The notes beneath the pieces are model-generated. The model had not been told where the DNA came from. It did not search any database and saw only the letters and a program-made list of their open reading frames with translations. 11,040 nucleotides of DNA from Candidatus Omnitrophota bacterium (GTDB lineage Bacteria > Omnitrophota > Gorgyraeia > Zapsychrales > Fredricksoniimonadaceae), in contig JAEUSC010000499.1 in NCBI GenBank assembly GCA_016789035.1, positions 1 through 11,040 on the forward strand. Direction: 5' to 3'. Below, piece after piece: positions 1 through 6,944 of the stretch. Each line of letters starts with the position of its first letter. The first letter of the stretch is position 1. The position numbers were made by a program, and so were the translations under genes.

Positions 1-410
1 CATCCGAAGTTCTGACTTATATCTTGAAAAAGCCGGAAGGACAAATCGCCTTAAGTGAAATCCATCGGGTACTGACTCCCAATGGCCGATGGATCATGAT
101 TGAACAAGCTAGCGTCTCTGGGCGTAAGTCGGAAAGCGCGACCGAAGTTTTAGTGATCAATGATTATGTGAATGCCTTGTCCAAATTTTTTAAGATTGAA
201 CGCATGTATAAAGTGCGAAGCCCGGATTTTTCGACAACGACTTGCAAATTTATTGAAAGCCCAAAAGTATCATTTTCTTCATTCAAATGGCTTACGCCTT
301 GTCTCGCTCAATATGAAACATGGCTTGTCAATAAAGCGCCGGAATCGTATTTCAAAAAGACGTCATATTATGAGTTTTTAATTGAGGCAAGCGCTACTAA
401 GGCCAATTAA
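1..410 (+). CDS. SAM-dependent methyltransferase, C-terminal part (5' end outside window)
   Basis: This is the 3' part of a class I (Rossmann-fold) SAM-dependent methyltransferase gene. The frame is already open at base 3, reading SEVLTYILKKPEG before a TTG at 24, so that TTG is internal and the gene starts before the window. The stretch ALSEIHRVLTPNGRW is the typical Methyltransf_11 pattern 'EI.RVLKPGG', which follows the SAM-binding strands. The SAM-binding glycine motif itself must lie upstream and cannot be seen. The last 90 or so residues are a variable region that probably binds substrate, which I do not recognise. The gene ends 20 bases before the permease gene of a glycan exporter, so a role in O- or N-methylating a surface sugar, possibly as a chain-end cap, is inferred from context. 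The substrate is unknown. Confidence 0.8.
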   Translation, partial: SEVLTYILKKPEGQIALSEIHRVLTPNGRWIMIEQASVSGRKSESATEVLVINDYVNALSKFFKIERMYKVRSPDFSTTTCKFIESPKVSFSSFKWLTPCLAQYETWLVNKAPESYFKKTSYYEFLIEASATKAN

Positions 411-414
411 TCAC

Positions 415-420
415 AAGGAT
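415..420 (+). promoter_or_regulatory. Shine-Dalgarno site of the Wzm permease gene
   Basis: AAGGAT lies 10 bases before the ATG at 431, inside the 20-base gap after the methyltransferase stop. It supports the chosen start of the permease gene. Confidence 0.6.
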
Positions 421-430
421 AGTCAAACAC

Positions 431-1285
431 ATGGAACATAAGCATACGGTAGTTCAAACATACGAGCCAGATAATTGTTTAAGGCAGGGATATTTCACCG
501 CCTTAAAGGAAATTTTTAATGAACTGTTCTACAACAAATGGTTGATCTACCAGTTGTTTAAACGCGACTTCTCTGCGATGTATAAGCAGTCGTTCATTGG
601 CTTTTTATGGATTTTCATCATGCCCATTTTAAACGTAGGGCTCTTTGCAATGCTCGGTCACTCGGGTATATTTAATTTTGGTGACATCAATGTTCCTTAT
701 CCGATTTATGCCATCCTGGGTCTGGCATACTGGCAAATTTTTGCCAACGGTATGGTGGCCTGCGGCGGTTCGCTGACGGCGGTTGGTGACATGGTCATGC
801 GTATCAAATTTTCTAAGAAATGCGTCGTAATTGCGGCCATCGGTCGGGGTATTGTGACTTTTCTTGTGCAATTATTGCTGATCGTTTTTTTATTTATGTT
901 TTTTAAAATTATGCCGAGCAAGGGAGCTTTGTTGATGCCGCTGTTTGCCATACCGATCATTGTTTTTACCATCGGGTTGGGTTTAATCGTGGCCTTGTTA
1001 AATTCCATCGTCCGCGATACCGGAAACCTGCTAACGGCGCTTATTTCTTTTTATATGTATTTAACGCCGATTTTATATGCCAAACCAAAAGTTGGGATTC
1101 TAAACCAACTGGCCAATATTAATCCCATGCATTATTTTATTGCGGCAGGGCGTGATGTCGTTTTGACAGGGCACCTTACGGAACCAGGCGGATTTATCGT
1201 ATCGACCATTGTTGCTTTTGTGATTCTTTTCTTTGGGCTTATGGTTTTTCATTTAACGGAAACTCGTATCACAGAACGGATTTAA
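431..1285 (+). CDS. wzm: ABC-2 type polysaccharide/O-antigen export permease (Wzm-like)
   Basis: This is the membrane subunit of an ABC transporter that moves lipid-linked polysaccharide across the inner membrane. The 284 residues are a normal length for the Wzm/KpsM/TagG family. A cytoplasmic N-terminus of about 50 residues leads into the family hallmark FKRDFSAMYKQSFIG (residues 43-57), followed by about six hydrophobic segments, roughly at 57-75, 92-110, 133-160, 166-190, 200-216 and 254-274. The conserved late motif NPMHYFIAAGRDVVLTG (231-247) matches the usual 'NP..hli...Rd.ll.g'. The ATPase gene begins 2 bases after the stop, so the two subunits are almost certainly translationally coupled. 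The neighbouring ATPase has a glycan-binding domain, which favours an O-antigen role over capsule or teichoic acid export. Confidence 0.93.
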   Translation: MEHKHTVVQTYEPDNCLRQGYFTALKEIFNELFYNKWLIYQLFKRDFSAMYKQSFIGFLWIFIMPILNVGLFAMLGHSGIFNFGDINVPYPIYAILGLAYWQIFANGMVACGGSLTAVGDMVMRIKFSKKCVVIAAIGRGIVTFLVQLLLIVFLFMFFKIMPSKGALLMPLFAIPIIVFTIGLGLIVALLNSIVRDTGNLLTALISFYMYLTPILYAKPKVGILNQLANINPMHYFIAAGRDVVLTGHLTEPGGFIVSTIVAFVILFFGLMVFHLTETRITERI

Positions 1286-1287
1286 AA

Positions 1288-2529
1288 ATGAGTGACTTAG
1301 CTATCAAAGTCGATCGTGTTTCAAAGAAATTCTGCAAATCGTTGCAGAAATCGATGGTTTACGGTTTGACCGATATTGGACGTAATCTGTGTGGAATGAA
1401 ATCCGATCCGCATATTTTAAGAGATGATGAATTTTGGGCCATCAAAGATATCTCATTCGAAGTCAAGCGGGGTGAGGCTTTTGCACTGGTGGGTGCCAAT
1501 GGAGCCGGTAAGACTACGCTCTTAAAGATGCTCAACGGAATCTTTTGGCCTGATGAAGGAAAAATTACCGTTAAAGGGACGCTTGGTCCGCTGATTGCCG
1601 TCGGTGCGGGTTTTCATCCCATGCTGTCAGGCCGTGACAATATATACATTAATGCTGCTATTTTAGGCATTGGAAAAAAGGAAATTCAAAAGCGGTTTGA
1701 CGAAATCGTGGCGTTTGCCGACATAGGAAAATTCTTAGATACACCGGTCAAGCATTACTCCAGCGGGATGTTCGTCCGTTTAGGATTTGCTGTCGCTGTA
1801 CATTGTGAACCCGAGATTCTTTTGATTGACGAAATCCTTTCCGTAGGAGACATGTCATTTCAAACCAAATGCAAAAAGAAGATGGATCAGTTTCTTACAA
1901 GCGGAAAAACAATCGTCTATATTTCCCACAATCTCGACACAGTTGTAAACATGTGTCAGCGGGCTTTATTTATCCAGGAAGGCCGGATGGTTTATGCGGG
2001 TGATTCCAAAAATGTCGTTTATGAATACCGTAAAAGTGTATTAAACCAGGAAAAGCGAGTGTTAAGCCATGGAATTCGCCAAGGAAGCGGAGAGGTGGTC
2101 ATCAAGAAGGTCGAACTTCTGGATCAAAATGGCGAAGCCACGGACACTTTTAAACCCATGTCTTACTTGAAGCTCAAAGTCCATTATGATGCTGTCCAGC
2201 GGGTAGAGAACCCGCAATTCCGTTTTCGGATTTTTACCAACGATAAAACAATCATTGTCGAAGCAAATTCGTCCGATCATTCCGAACAATTAGGCGCTAT
2301 TCAAGGACCAGGGGAAATTTGTTACGAAATTCCCTCTATTCCATTTAACGTGGGCCGTTATCCTTTTTCGGTACTGATAGCCGACTCCACTGGTATGATG
2401 GTTTACGATGCGCATGAGCATCTTCACGAATTTATGGTAGACCCAGGCTCTGATAATTTGGACATCCCGTTTCGAAGCGGTGTCCTTTTTGTTCCTGGAC
2501 AGTGGGATCTAAACTCAAAAACTTTGTAA
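1288..2529 (+). CDS. wzt: O-antigen export ABC ATPase with C-terminal cargo-recognition domain (Wzt-like)
   Basis: This is the ATP-hydrolysing subunit that partners the permease encoded just upstream. The nucleotide-binding domain spans about residues 1-250: Walker A GANGAGKTT (69-77), ABC signature YSSGM (157-161, the form usual in this subfamily), Walker B EILLIDE (176-182, catalytic Glu182), D-loop SVGD (185-188) and switch His214. Residues of about 265-405 form a second, beta-rich domain typical of Wzt_C. In characterised systems such as E. coli O8/O9a, that domain binds the modified non-reducing end of the glycan before export. The 413-residue length fits Wzt proteins that have this domain and is well above KpsT-type ATPases that lack it. 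The start lies 2 bases after the permease stop with only a weak SD, so coupling to upstream translation is likely. No motif is missing. Confidence 0.94.
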   Translation: MSDLAIKVDRVSKKFCKSLQKSMVYGLTDIGRNLCGMKSDPHILRDDEFWAIKDISFEVKRGEAFALVGANGAGKTTLLKMLNGIFWPDEGKITVKGTLGPLIAVGAGFHPMLSGRDNIYINAAILGIGKKEIQKRFDEIVAFADIGKFLDTPVKHYSSGMFVRLGFAVAVHCEPEILLIDEILSVGDMSFQTKCKKKMDQFLTSGKTIVYISHNLDTVVNMCQRALFIQEGRMVYAGDSKNVVYEYRKSVLNQEKRVLSHGIRQGSGEVVIKKVELLDQNGEATDTFKPMSYLKLKVHYDAVQRVENPQFRFRIFTNDKTIIVEANSSDHSEQLGAIQGPGEICYEIPSIPFNVGRYPFSVLIADSTGMMVYDAHEHLHEFMVDPGSDNLDIPFRSGVLFVPGQWDLNSKTL

Positions 2530-2534
2530 CTTTT

Positions 2535-2542
2535 AAGAAGGA
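2535..2542 (+). promoter_or_regulatory. Shine-Dalgarno site that fixes the start of the first DegT-family gene
   Basis: AAGAAGGA ends 7 bases before the ATG at 2550. The longer possible start at 2502 lies inside the wzt coding region and has no such site, so 2550 is preferred. The site sits in the 20-base gap after the wzt stop. Confidence 0.75.
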
Positions 2543-2549
2543 AATCGCT

Positions 2550-3800
2550 ATGCCTGTGGCCGCCGCTGATCGAGGATATTTAAGACGGGCGAATAACAAA
2601 ATCAAAACCATAGTTCATAAGGTTAAGTATATTGCCAGACCAACCGCCCAATTGGTTTGCAGAACGTTGGATTATGATGATGTGCTTATTGCCCAAAAGC
2701 AGCTCAAAAACCACCGCCAGTGGATTGATTCCTCCATTGAATCCGAATTTGCCAAAAAGTTTTCCCAATGGAATCAGTCAAAGTATGCGTTTCCATTTTT
2801 AAGCGGGAGGGCTTCCTTAAGTGCCTGCATATTTGCTTTAGGGCTGATGCCGGGTGACGAGGTTATAGTGCCTGGTTTCACGTGCATCGTTGTTCCGAAT
2901 GCATTTGATTTTGCGCAAGTCAAAGTGGTTTATTGTGACATTGAACTAGAAACATACGGACTTGATGTTGAGGAGATCAAAAAGCACATCACTCCCAAAA
3001 CAAAGGCCATATTGCTGCACCATTTGTTCGGACTCGTATGCCGTGATTATATGGCGATCATTGAGTTGGCCAGGCGAAACAATTTGTACGTCATTGAGGA
3101 TTGTGCCCATTCCACCGGGGCATTTTACAAAGGCACAAGGGTTGGTAATTACGGAGATTTAGCCTTTTACAGTTCAGAATTAAGCAAAATATTTAACACC
3201 ATCCAAGGTGGAGTGGTGACCACCAATGACAGTTTTCTGGCGAAAGGCCTGTCACGATTTTATGAACATGCACCTTACCCAGATTTTGAGAGAATTGAAA
3301 ATCAGCTTCATAACGTTATTGTCAATTACTACAGGTTTAAACATCCGCTGAGAAACCACCTGGGTATTAAATACGAATTGCGTTATAAAGATAAAATTTA
3401 TGATTCCACAACAGAAGAAGAAATTATGGGAATCAAACCAAAGGACTACGGTTGTAAAATGCCGGCTGCTATTTCGCTTTTAGCCATTAATCAGTTGTCG
3501 AAAATCGATTATTACAATCGGAAACGCCGTCAGGCTGCTAAGCGTTGGGATGCCTGGTGCGTTGGCATGGGTTATCAAAAACCGAAGGTCGTTGAACATT
3601 CTGCACCCGTGTTCTTGCGTTACCCTATCTTGGTGGACGAAGAAAAGAAACGCGATCTGTCTTGGTCGACCAAGAACCCGAAAATCACGCCCGGACGATG
3701 GTTTTTAACAAATTTGCACCCTGTGAAGAGAGTAGTTCCAGGGTGTCCTAATGCTGATAAAGCAGTTAGACAGTGTATCAATTTTCCAACGCTCTTATAG
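2550..3800 (+). CDS. DegT/DnrJ/EryC1/StrS family PLP-dependent (sugar) aminotransferase
   Basis: This is a fold-type I PLP enzyme of the family that transaminates keto-sugars of nucleotide-linked deoxysugars, usually with glutamate as amino donor. It has 416 residues from the SD-supported ATG. The basic N-terminal stretch of about 60 residues is not part of the core. Family marks are SGRASLSACIFALGLMPGDE (85-104), IEDCAHSTGA (182-191, Asp184 for the PLP pyridine nitrogen) and SSELSKIFNTIQGG (208-221), where Lys213 aligns with the Schiff-base lysine. Two oddities stand out. The usual GEGG after the lysine reads IQGG here. The protein also stops at INFPTLL, where most relatives read 'NLPTH' and continue for about 20-30 more residues. 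Both could mean a divergent subgroup or a slightly shortened gene. The exact sugar product cannot be read from the sequence. Confidence 0.87.
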   Translation: MPVAAADRGYLRRANNKIKTIVHKVKYIARPTAQLVCRTLDYDDVLIAQKQLKNHRQWIDSSIESEFAKKFSQWNQSKYAFPFLSGRASLSACIFALGLMPGDEVIVPGFTCIVVPNAFDFAQVKVVYCDIELETYGLDVEEIKKHITPKTKAILLHHLFGLVCRDYMAIIELARRNNLYVIEDCAHSTGAFYKGTRVGNYGDLAFYSSELSKIFNTIQGGVVTTNDSFLAKGLSRFYEHAPYPDFERIENQLHNVIVNYYRFKHPLRNHLGIKYELRYKDKIYDSTTEEEIMGIKPKDYGCKMPAAISLLAINQLSKIDYYNRKRRQAAKRWDAWCVGMGYQKPKVVEHSAPVFLRYPILVDEEKKRDLSWSTKNPKITPGRWFLTNLHPVKRVVPGCPNADKAVRQCINFPTLL

Positions 3801-3812
3801 AGATTTCTGCGC

Positions 3813-4520
3813 ATGTTTTTAAAAATGAAAGATTTGATAAGTTCTATTTGGCTGATGTTCGTCACACATCTTCCTGGTGATGCCGGCGCAAAGCTGCGTT
3901 ACGGGTATTGGAAAAAACGTTTGCGTCATCTGGGTGAAAATGCCCAAATCGATGAAGGTGTGCATTTTGTCAATCCGGGATATATCCATATCGGAGAAAA
4001 TTCCTGGATCGATCGAAACGTAACCATTATGGCTGGTCCCTACAATTCCAAACGGGAAAAGAGAACGTTAAAAAACCGTCATTTCCCTGGTGAGCCTGGG
4101 GTCGTTTTTATAGGGAAGAATGTTCATGTCGGTCCGGGCTGCATATTATCGGGAATTTCTGCAGGGCTTTACATTTCCGATGATTGCGGTATGTCCGCAA
4201 ACTGCAAGCTCTATTCATTGACCCACCATTACAAATCATTTGCACATCCGGAAAAACATGTCATTACCAGCCCGCGGGCACCTGCGGAATCGCAATGCCT
4301 CATTGATGGGGCTATTTATTTAGGTCCCAGCGTCGGTTTGGCGTTAAACTGCGTCATTTTACCAGGAGTCTCATTGCCGGGGAACAATGGGGTCCACATC
4401 AATTCTGTTGTCTTTAAGGGGAGATACGAAAAAAACATCCGAATACAGGGAGATCCTGCCAAGGCCATCGGAACCAAAAGCGCATTAGAAGACTGCGTTG
4501 GAGACACGCTGTCCGTGTGA
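3813..4520 (+). CDS. Left-handed beta-helix (hexapeptide-repeat) acyl/acetyltransferase
   Basis: This is an acyltransferase of the CysE/LacA/NodL/WbbJ type, a trimer built of left-handed beta-helix coils that normally uses acetyl-CoA to O- or N-acetylate a sugar. Hexapeptide-like repeats occur at about 44-72, 98-132 and 160-214. Examples are YIHIGENSWIDRNVTI (57-72), FIGKNVHVGPGCILSG (99-114) and the closing coil IQGDPAKAIG (211-220), close to the common 'v.GnPAk.ig'. The loop YSLTHHYKS (134-142) carries His138/His139 at the place of the catalytic histidine. The N-terminal 40 residues are an amphipathic lead-in. The start at 3813 has only a weak SD (GAGA at 3800-3803), and ATG 3825 is a possible alternative. 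It lies 12 bases after the aminotransferase, so it may acylate the amino sugar made by that enzyme, although acylation of a hydroxyl is equally possible. Confidence 0.85.
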   Translation: MFLKMKDLISSIWLMFVTHLPGDAGAKLRYGYWKKRLRHLGENAQIDEGVHFVNPGYIHIGENSWIDRNVTIMAGPYNSKREKRTLKNRHFPGEPGVVFIGKNVHVGPGCILSGISAGLYISDDCGMSANCKLYSLTHHYKSFAHPEKHVITSPRAPAESQCLIDGAIYLGPSVGLALNCVILPGVSLPGNNGVHINSVVFKGRYEKNIRIQGDPAKAIGTKSALEDCVGDTLSV

Positions 4521-4538
4521 CGCGTATCCTATGACCTT

Positions 4539-4544
4539 AGGGTG
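4539..4544 (+). promoter_or_regulatory. Shine-Dalgarno site of the GT4 glycosyltransferase gene
   Basis: AGGGTG lies 6 bases before the ATG at 4551. It sits in the longest intergenic gap of the window, 30 bases at 4521-4550, where I see no promoter or terminator. Confidence 0.5.
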
Positions 4545-4550
4545 TAGCGT

Positions 4551-5705
4551 ATGAGAACTAATTTAATAGTTGCCCATTATAATGAAGTTTTTTTTGCCAG
4601 ATCAGAAACCTTCATTTATCACTATATTTCAAACTTCACACAAATTTCTCCTATTTTGATCGCCCGGACTTTTGAAAATTTTGAGTTTTTTCCTTACTCA
4701 AAACCAGATTGCTACTCTCTTCCGATCGAGTTTCCCCAAAGGCGTACACCAGCATGGTTATCCGCAAAACTATCACAAAAACTTTTTGGCACCTGCTTTA
4801 CCGGTGAAGAAATTCTTTGCCGTCAGAAAAGGGTCAAGTTGATCCATGCCCATTTTGGGCCTCAAGGTTATTTTGCCGTCAATTGGTTTGAAAAAAAGAG
4901 AATCCCTGTTATAACAAATTTTTACGGCTTTGACGTTTCAGAATTACCAAATGATCCATTGTGGCAAAGACGCTTTAAAATTCTCTTTGAACTTGGCCGT
5001 CTATTTTTGGTTGAAGGCAAGTTTATGAAAGAGAAACTTTTTCAAATCGGCTGTCCAAAAGAAAAAATTCAAATTCAGAGAATTGCCATTCCTCTGGATA
5101 AACTCACTTTTCGTCCCCGCTTACCAAAATCCTCTCAAGAGAAGACCGTATTTATTTTTTGCGGCCGCTTTGTTGAGAAAAAAGGACTTGCCTATATTAT
5201 CGACGCCTTGGCTGAAATTAAAGAATCCCGATCTGATTTTGAATTTCGGGTAATCGGAGACGGTCCGCTGAAAGAAGAGATCCAGCAACAGGTAAAGGAA
5301 CGGAATCTTTTAAAACATGTGCTTTTTCTAGGGTTTCTTACTTACGAGAAATATATTGAAGAGTTAAGCAAAGCAGACATCTTTATTCACCCCAGCGTGA
5401 CATCACGAACGGGGGATACCGAGGGCGGCGCTCCCACGGTCATCTTAGAAGCGCAGGCCATGGGGCTTCCAGTGGTTGCCACCTATCATGCCGATATTCC
5501 TAATATTGTAAGCCCGCAGCAAAGCGCATTGCTTTCCAAAGAGCGGGACATCCAAGGGTTAACGGCCAATATTTTAAAGATCCTAAATAACCAGGATCAA
5601 TGGGCCCAGATGGGTAAGGCCGGACGTGCTTTCGTTGAAGAATTTCATGACATCAAAAAAGAGGTCGTGGTATTGGAAAAAAGATACCACGAGACTGCGC
5701 TATGA
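4551..5705 (+). CDS. GT4-family (GT-B fold) glycosyltransferase
   Basis: This is a retaining glycosyltransferase of the WcaL/WcaC-like branch of family GT4, acting on the cytoplasmic face during glycan assembly. Its 384 residues form two Rossmann domains. The N-terminal acceptor domain has RSETFIYHYI (17-26) and IHAHFGPQG (98-106), both common in this branch. The C-terminal donor domain has FCGRFVEKKGL (203-213), the VIGDGPL turn (234-240), and TEGGAPTVILEAQAMGLPVV (290-309) with the glutamate pair Glu291 and Glu300 that contacts the donor nucleotide-sugar. The donor and acceptor sugars cannot be read from the sequence. The stop overlaps the next start as ATGA, so the two are coupled. The first 130 bases are strikingly AT-rich compared with the end of the operon. 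Confidence 0.92.
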   Translation: MRTNLIVAHYNEVFFARSETFIYHYISNFTQISPILIARTFENFEFFPYSKPDCYSLPIEFPQRRTPAWLSAKLSQKLFGTCFTGEEILCRQKRVKLIHAHFGPQGYFAVNWFEKKRIPVITNFYGFDVSELPNDPLWQRRFKILFELGRLFLVEGKFMKEKLFQIGCPKEKIQIQRIAIPLDKLTFRPRLPKSSQEKTVFIFCGRFVEKKGLAYIIDALAEIKESRSDFEFRVIGDGPLKEEIQQQVKERNLLKHVLFLGFLTYEKYIEELSKADIFIHPSVTSRTGDTEGGAPTVILEAQAMGLPVVATYHADIPNIVSPQQSALLSKERDIQGLTANILKILNNQDQWAQMGKAGRAFVEEFHDIKKEVVVLEKRYHETAL

Positions 5706-6943
5706 TGGCAAAGCTAAAATCACAGATCGAACGGATGTTTTCCCAGGGACCAATGATCTTTGTACGGTTGACCATACCATTTTTAGTAATGAGTATCCAA
5801 AACGCATTGAAGACTGTACCAGACACATCAAAAAATGTTTTTTGCACATTGGATGATGAGTATCTTTTTAGAGATGACGATGGACACGGACGATATGCCT
5901 ACTGGCTGTTATACATATTTAACAAAATGGGTTACACCATTTATTTCTACCGCCAGGTGAATTTGGTTGGCTTTAAACGCTTAGGCTATTGTGGTCGGTA
6001 TATTTATGCCTTAAAAAACCTAAAAATTGTGGATCGCGTGCCTGAAAAGACCGAGGAAATGATTTATGTTTTTGACGAACCGCGCGATGAATTTCTGGAA
6101 CGATCCTGGAAAAAATTGGTTTACGTGAATATTGTCCGCCCCGCTGATTACCGCTTTGGGGAAGTGATCGAAATGCCTTTTTCTATGCACCCCATGCAAT
6201 ACCATTTTAATCAACCGGAAAAAATTTATAAATTGCGTCAAAGGCCTCGGAAGCTGCGGATCTTTTTCGGGGGAAATACCACCAAAGAGGCCTATCAAAG
6301 CAAATCGGTGCCGCAGTACGGTCAACTCAACCGTCATGAAGCCACGGAAATCATCACTCAAGCCATACCGGAAACACAGGTTGTTACATCCTTAGATGAT
6401 TTAAATACACTTCTCAATCAGAATGGCTTTGTTAATAAGTTCATACTCTTAAAGGCCGAGAAATCCGGGCAACTTAAAACAGAAGACTGGCTTTCGACAG
6501 TTGCCTTAAGTCAATTTTTTATGTGCTTTTCCGGGACGACACGCCCCATGTGCCACAATGCCATCGAAGCGATGGCCGTCGGAACAATTCCTATTATCAG
6601 TTATAACGACTGGTTCTTTCCTGCGCTCGAACATATGAAAAACGCCATTGTCTATTCAGGAAAAGAAGACCTGATTGTTAAAATTCGACAGGTACTCGAA
6701 ATGCCTTTAAGCAAAGTTGAGGAAATGTCTAAAAACGTGACGCAATATTACGACCGATATCTTGAACCTGTCTACCTTCAGGAACGTTTTGAGAAAAATC
6801 AGGAAAAAGTGTGTACTCTGATGCTTTTTCCCAAAGTGATTCTTTCGGAAAAGCAGGAAGCCAAGGTAAAGTTCATTAAAGAAGGCATAAGTAGATATTT
6901 AGAAAGTATCCGTTTTACCTCGCAATATGGAAGGAAATTCTGA
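5702..6943 (+). CDS. Exostosin-like (GT47-type, GT-B) putative glycosyltransferase
   Basis: The 413-residue protein has no strong signature in its first half. The segment RKLRIFFGGNTT (183-194) resembles the 'fFaG' strand of exostosin/GT47 enzymes. The stretch SQFFMCFSGTTRP (270-282), followed by NAIEAMAVGTIPIISYNDW (286-304) with Glu289, matches their donor-site pattern 'SkFclcP.G....s.R..EAi..GciPVii.d'. The call therefore rests on the C-terminal half, and a role in sugar transfer is inferred. Residues 46-84 contain an acidic/aromatic stretch (LDDEYLFRDDDGHGRYAYW) that I do not recognise but that could form part of an acceptor site. A hydrophobic patch at 17-31 could touch the membrane. The ATG overlaps the previous stop (ATGA), and the next gene begins 1 base after its stop, which places it within the same assembly line. 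Confidence 0.62.
   Translation: MMAKLKSQIERMFSQGPMIFVRLTIPFLVMSIQNALKTVPDTSKNVFCTLDDEYLFRDDDGHGRYAYWLLYIFNKMGYTIYFYRQVNLVGFKRLGYCGRYIYALKNLKIVDRVPEKTEEMIYVFDEPRDEFLERSWKKLVYVNIVRPADYRFGEVIEMPFSMHPMQYHFNQPEKIYKLRQRPRKLRIFFGGNTTKEAYQSKSVPQYGQLNRHEATEIITQAIPETQVVTSLDDLNTLLNQNGFVNKFILLKAEKSGQLKTEDWLSTVALSQFFMCFSGTTRPMCHNAIEAMAVGTIPIISYNDWFFPALEHMKNAIVYSGKEDLIVKIRQVLEMPLSKVEEMSKNVTQYYDRYLEPVYLQERFEKNQEKVCTLMLFPKVILSEKQEAKVKFIKEGISRYLESIRFTSQYGRKF
6931..6937 (+). promoter_or_regulatory. Shine-Dalgarno site that fixes the start of the GT2 gene
   Basis: AAGGAAA ends 7 bases before the ATG at 6945. A longer frame from ATG 6927 would place this site inside the gene and overlap the previous gene. The protein from 6945 (MDSLKALVSVVIPAYN) begins with the usual short lead to the GT2 first strand, so 6945 is preferred. 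Confidence 0.75.
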
Positions 6944-6944
6944 T

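Noticed and set aside
24..410. Treating the methyltransferase as a complete 128-residue protein starting at TTG 24
   Set aside because: The frame is open upstream to the window edge with family-like sequence, and the SAM-binding half would be missing. It is a gene cut by the window, not a small protein.
2502..2549. Longer start for the first DegT-family gene, inside the wzt coding region
   Set aside because: There is no SD before 2502 and the extension overlaps wzt. AAGAAGGA sits at ideal spacing before ATG 2550.
4528..4541. Inverted repeat CCTA/TAGG in the 30-base gap
   Set aside because: The stem is only 4 base pairs and no T-run follows, so it is not a credible terminator or operator.
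4531..4554. Seven-codon open frame (MTLGCSV) whose stop overlaps the GT4 start as ATGA
   Set aside because: It has no SD of its own and its length is expected by chance. The GT4 gene has its own SD at 4539-4544, so a leader-peptide role has no support beyond the overlap.
6927..6944. Longer start for the GT2 gene
   Set aside because: It would place AAGGAAA inside the gene. The ATG at 6945 has that SD at 7 bases and gives the usual GT2 N-terminus.
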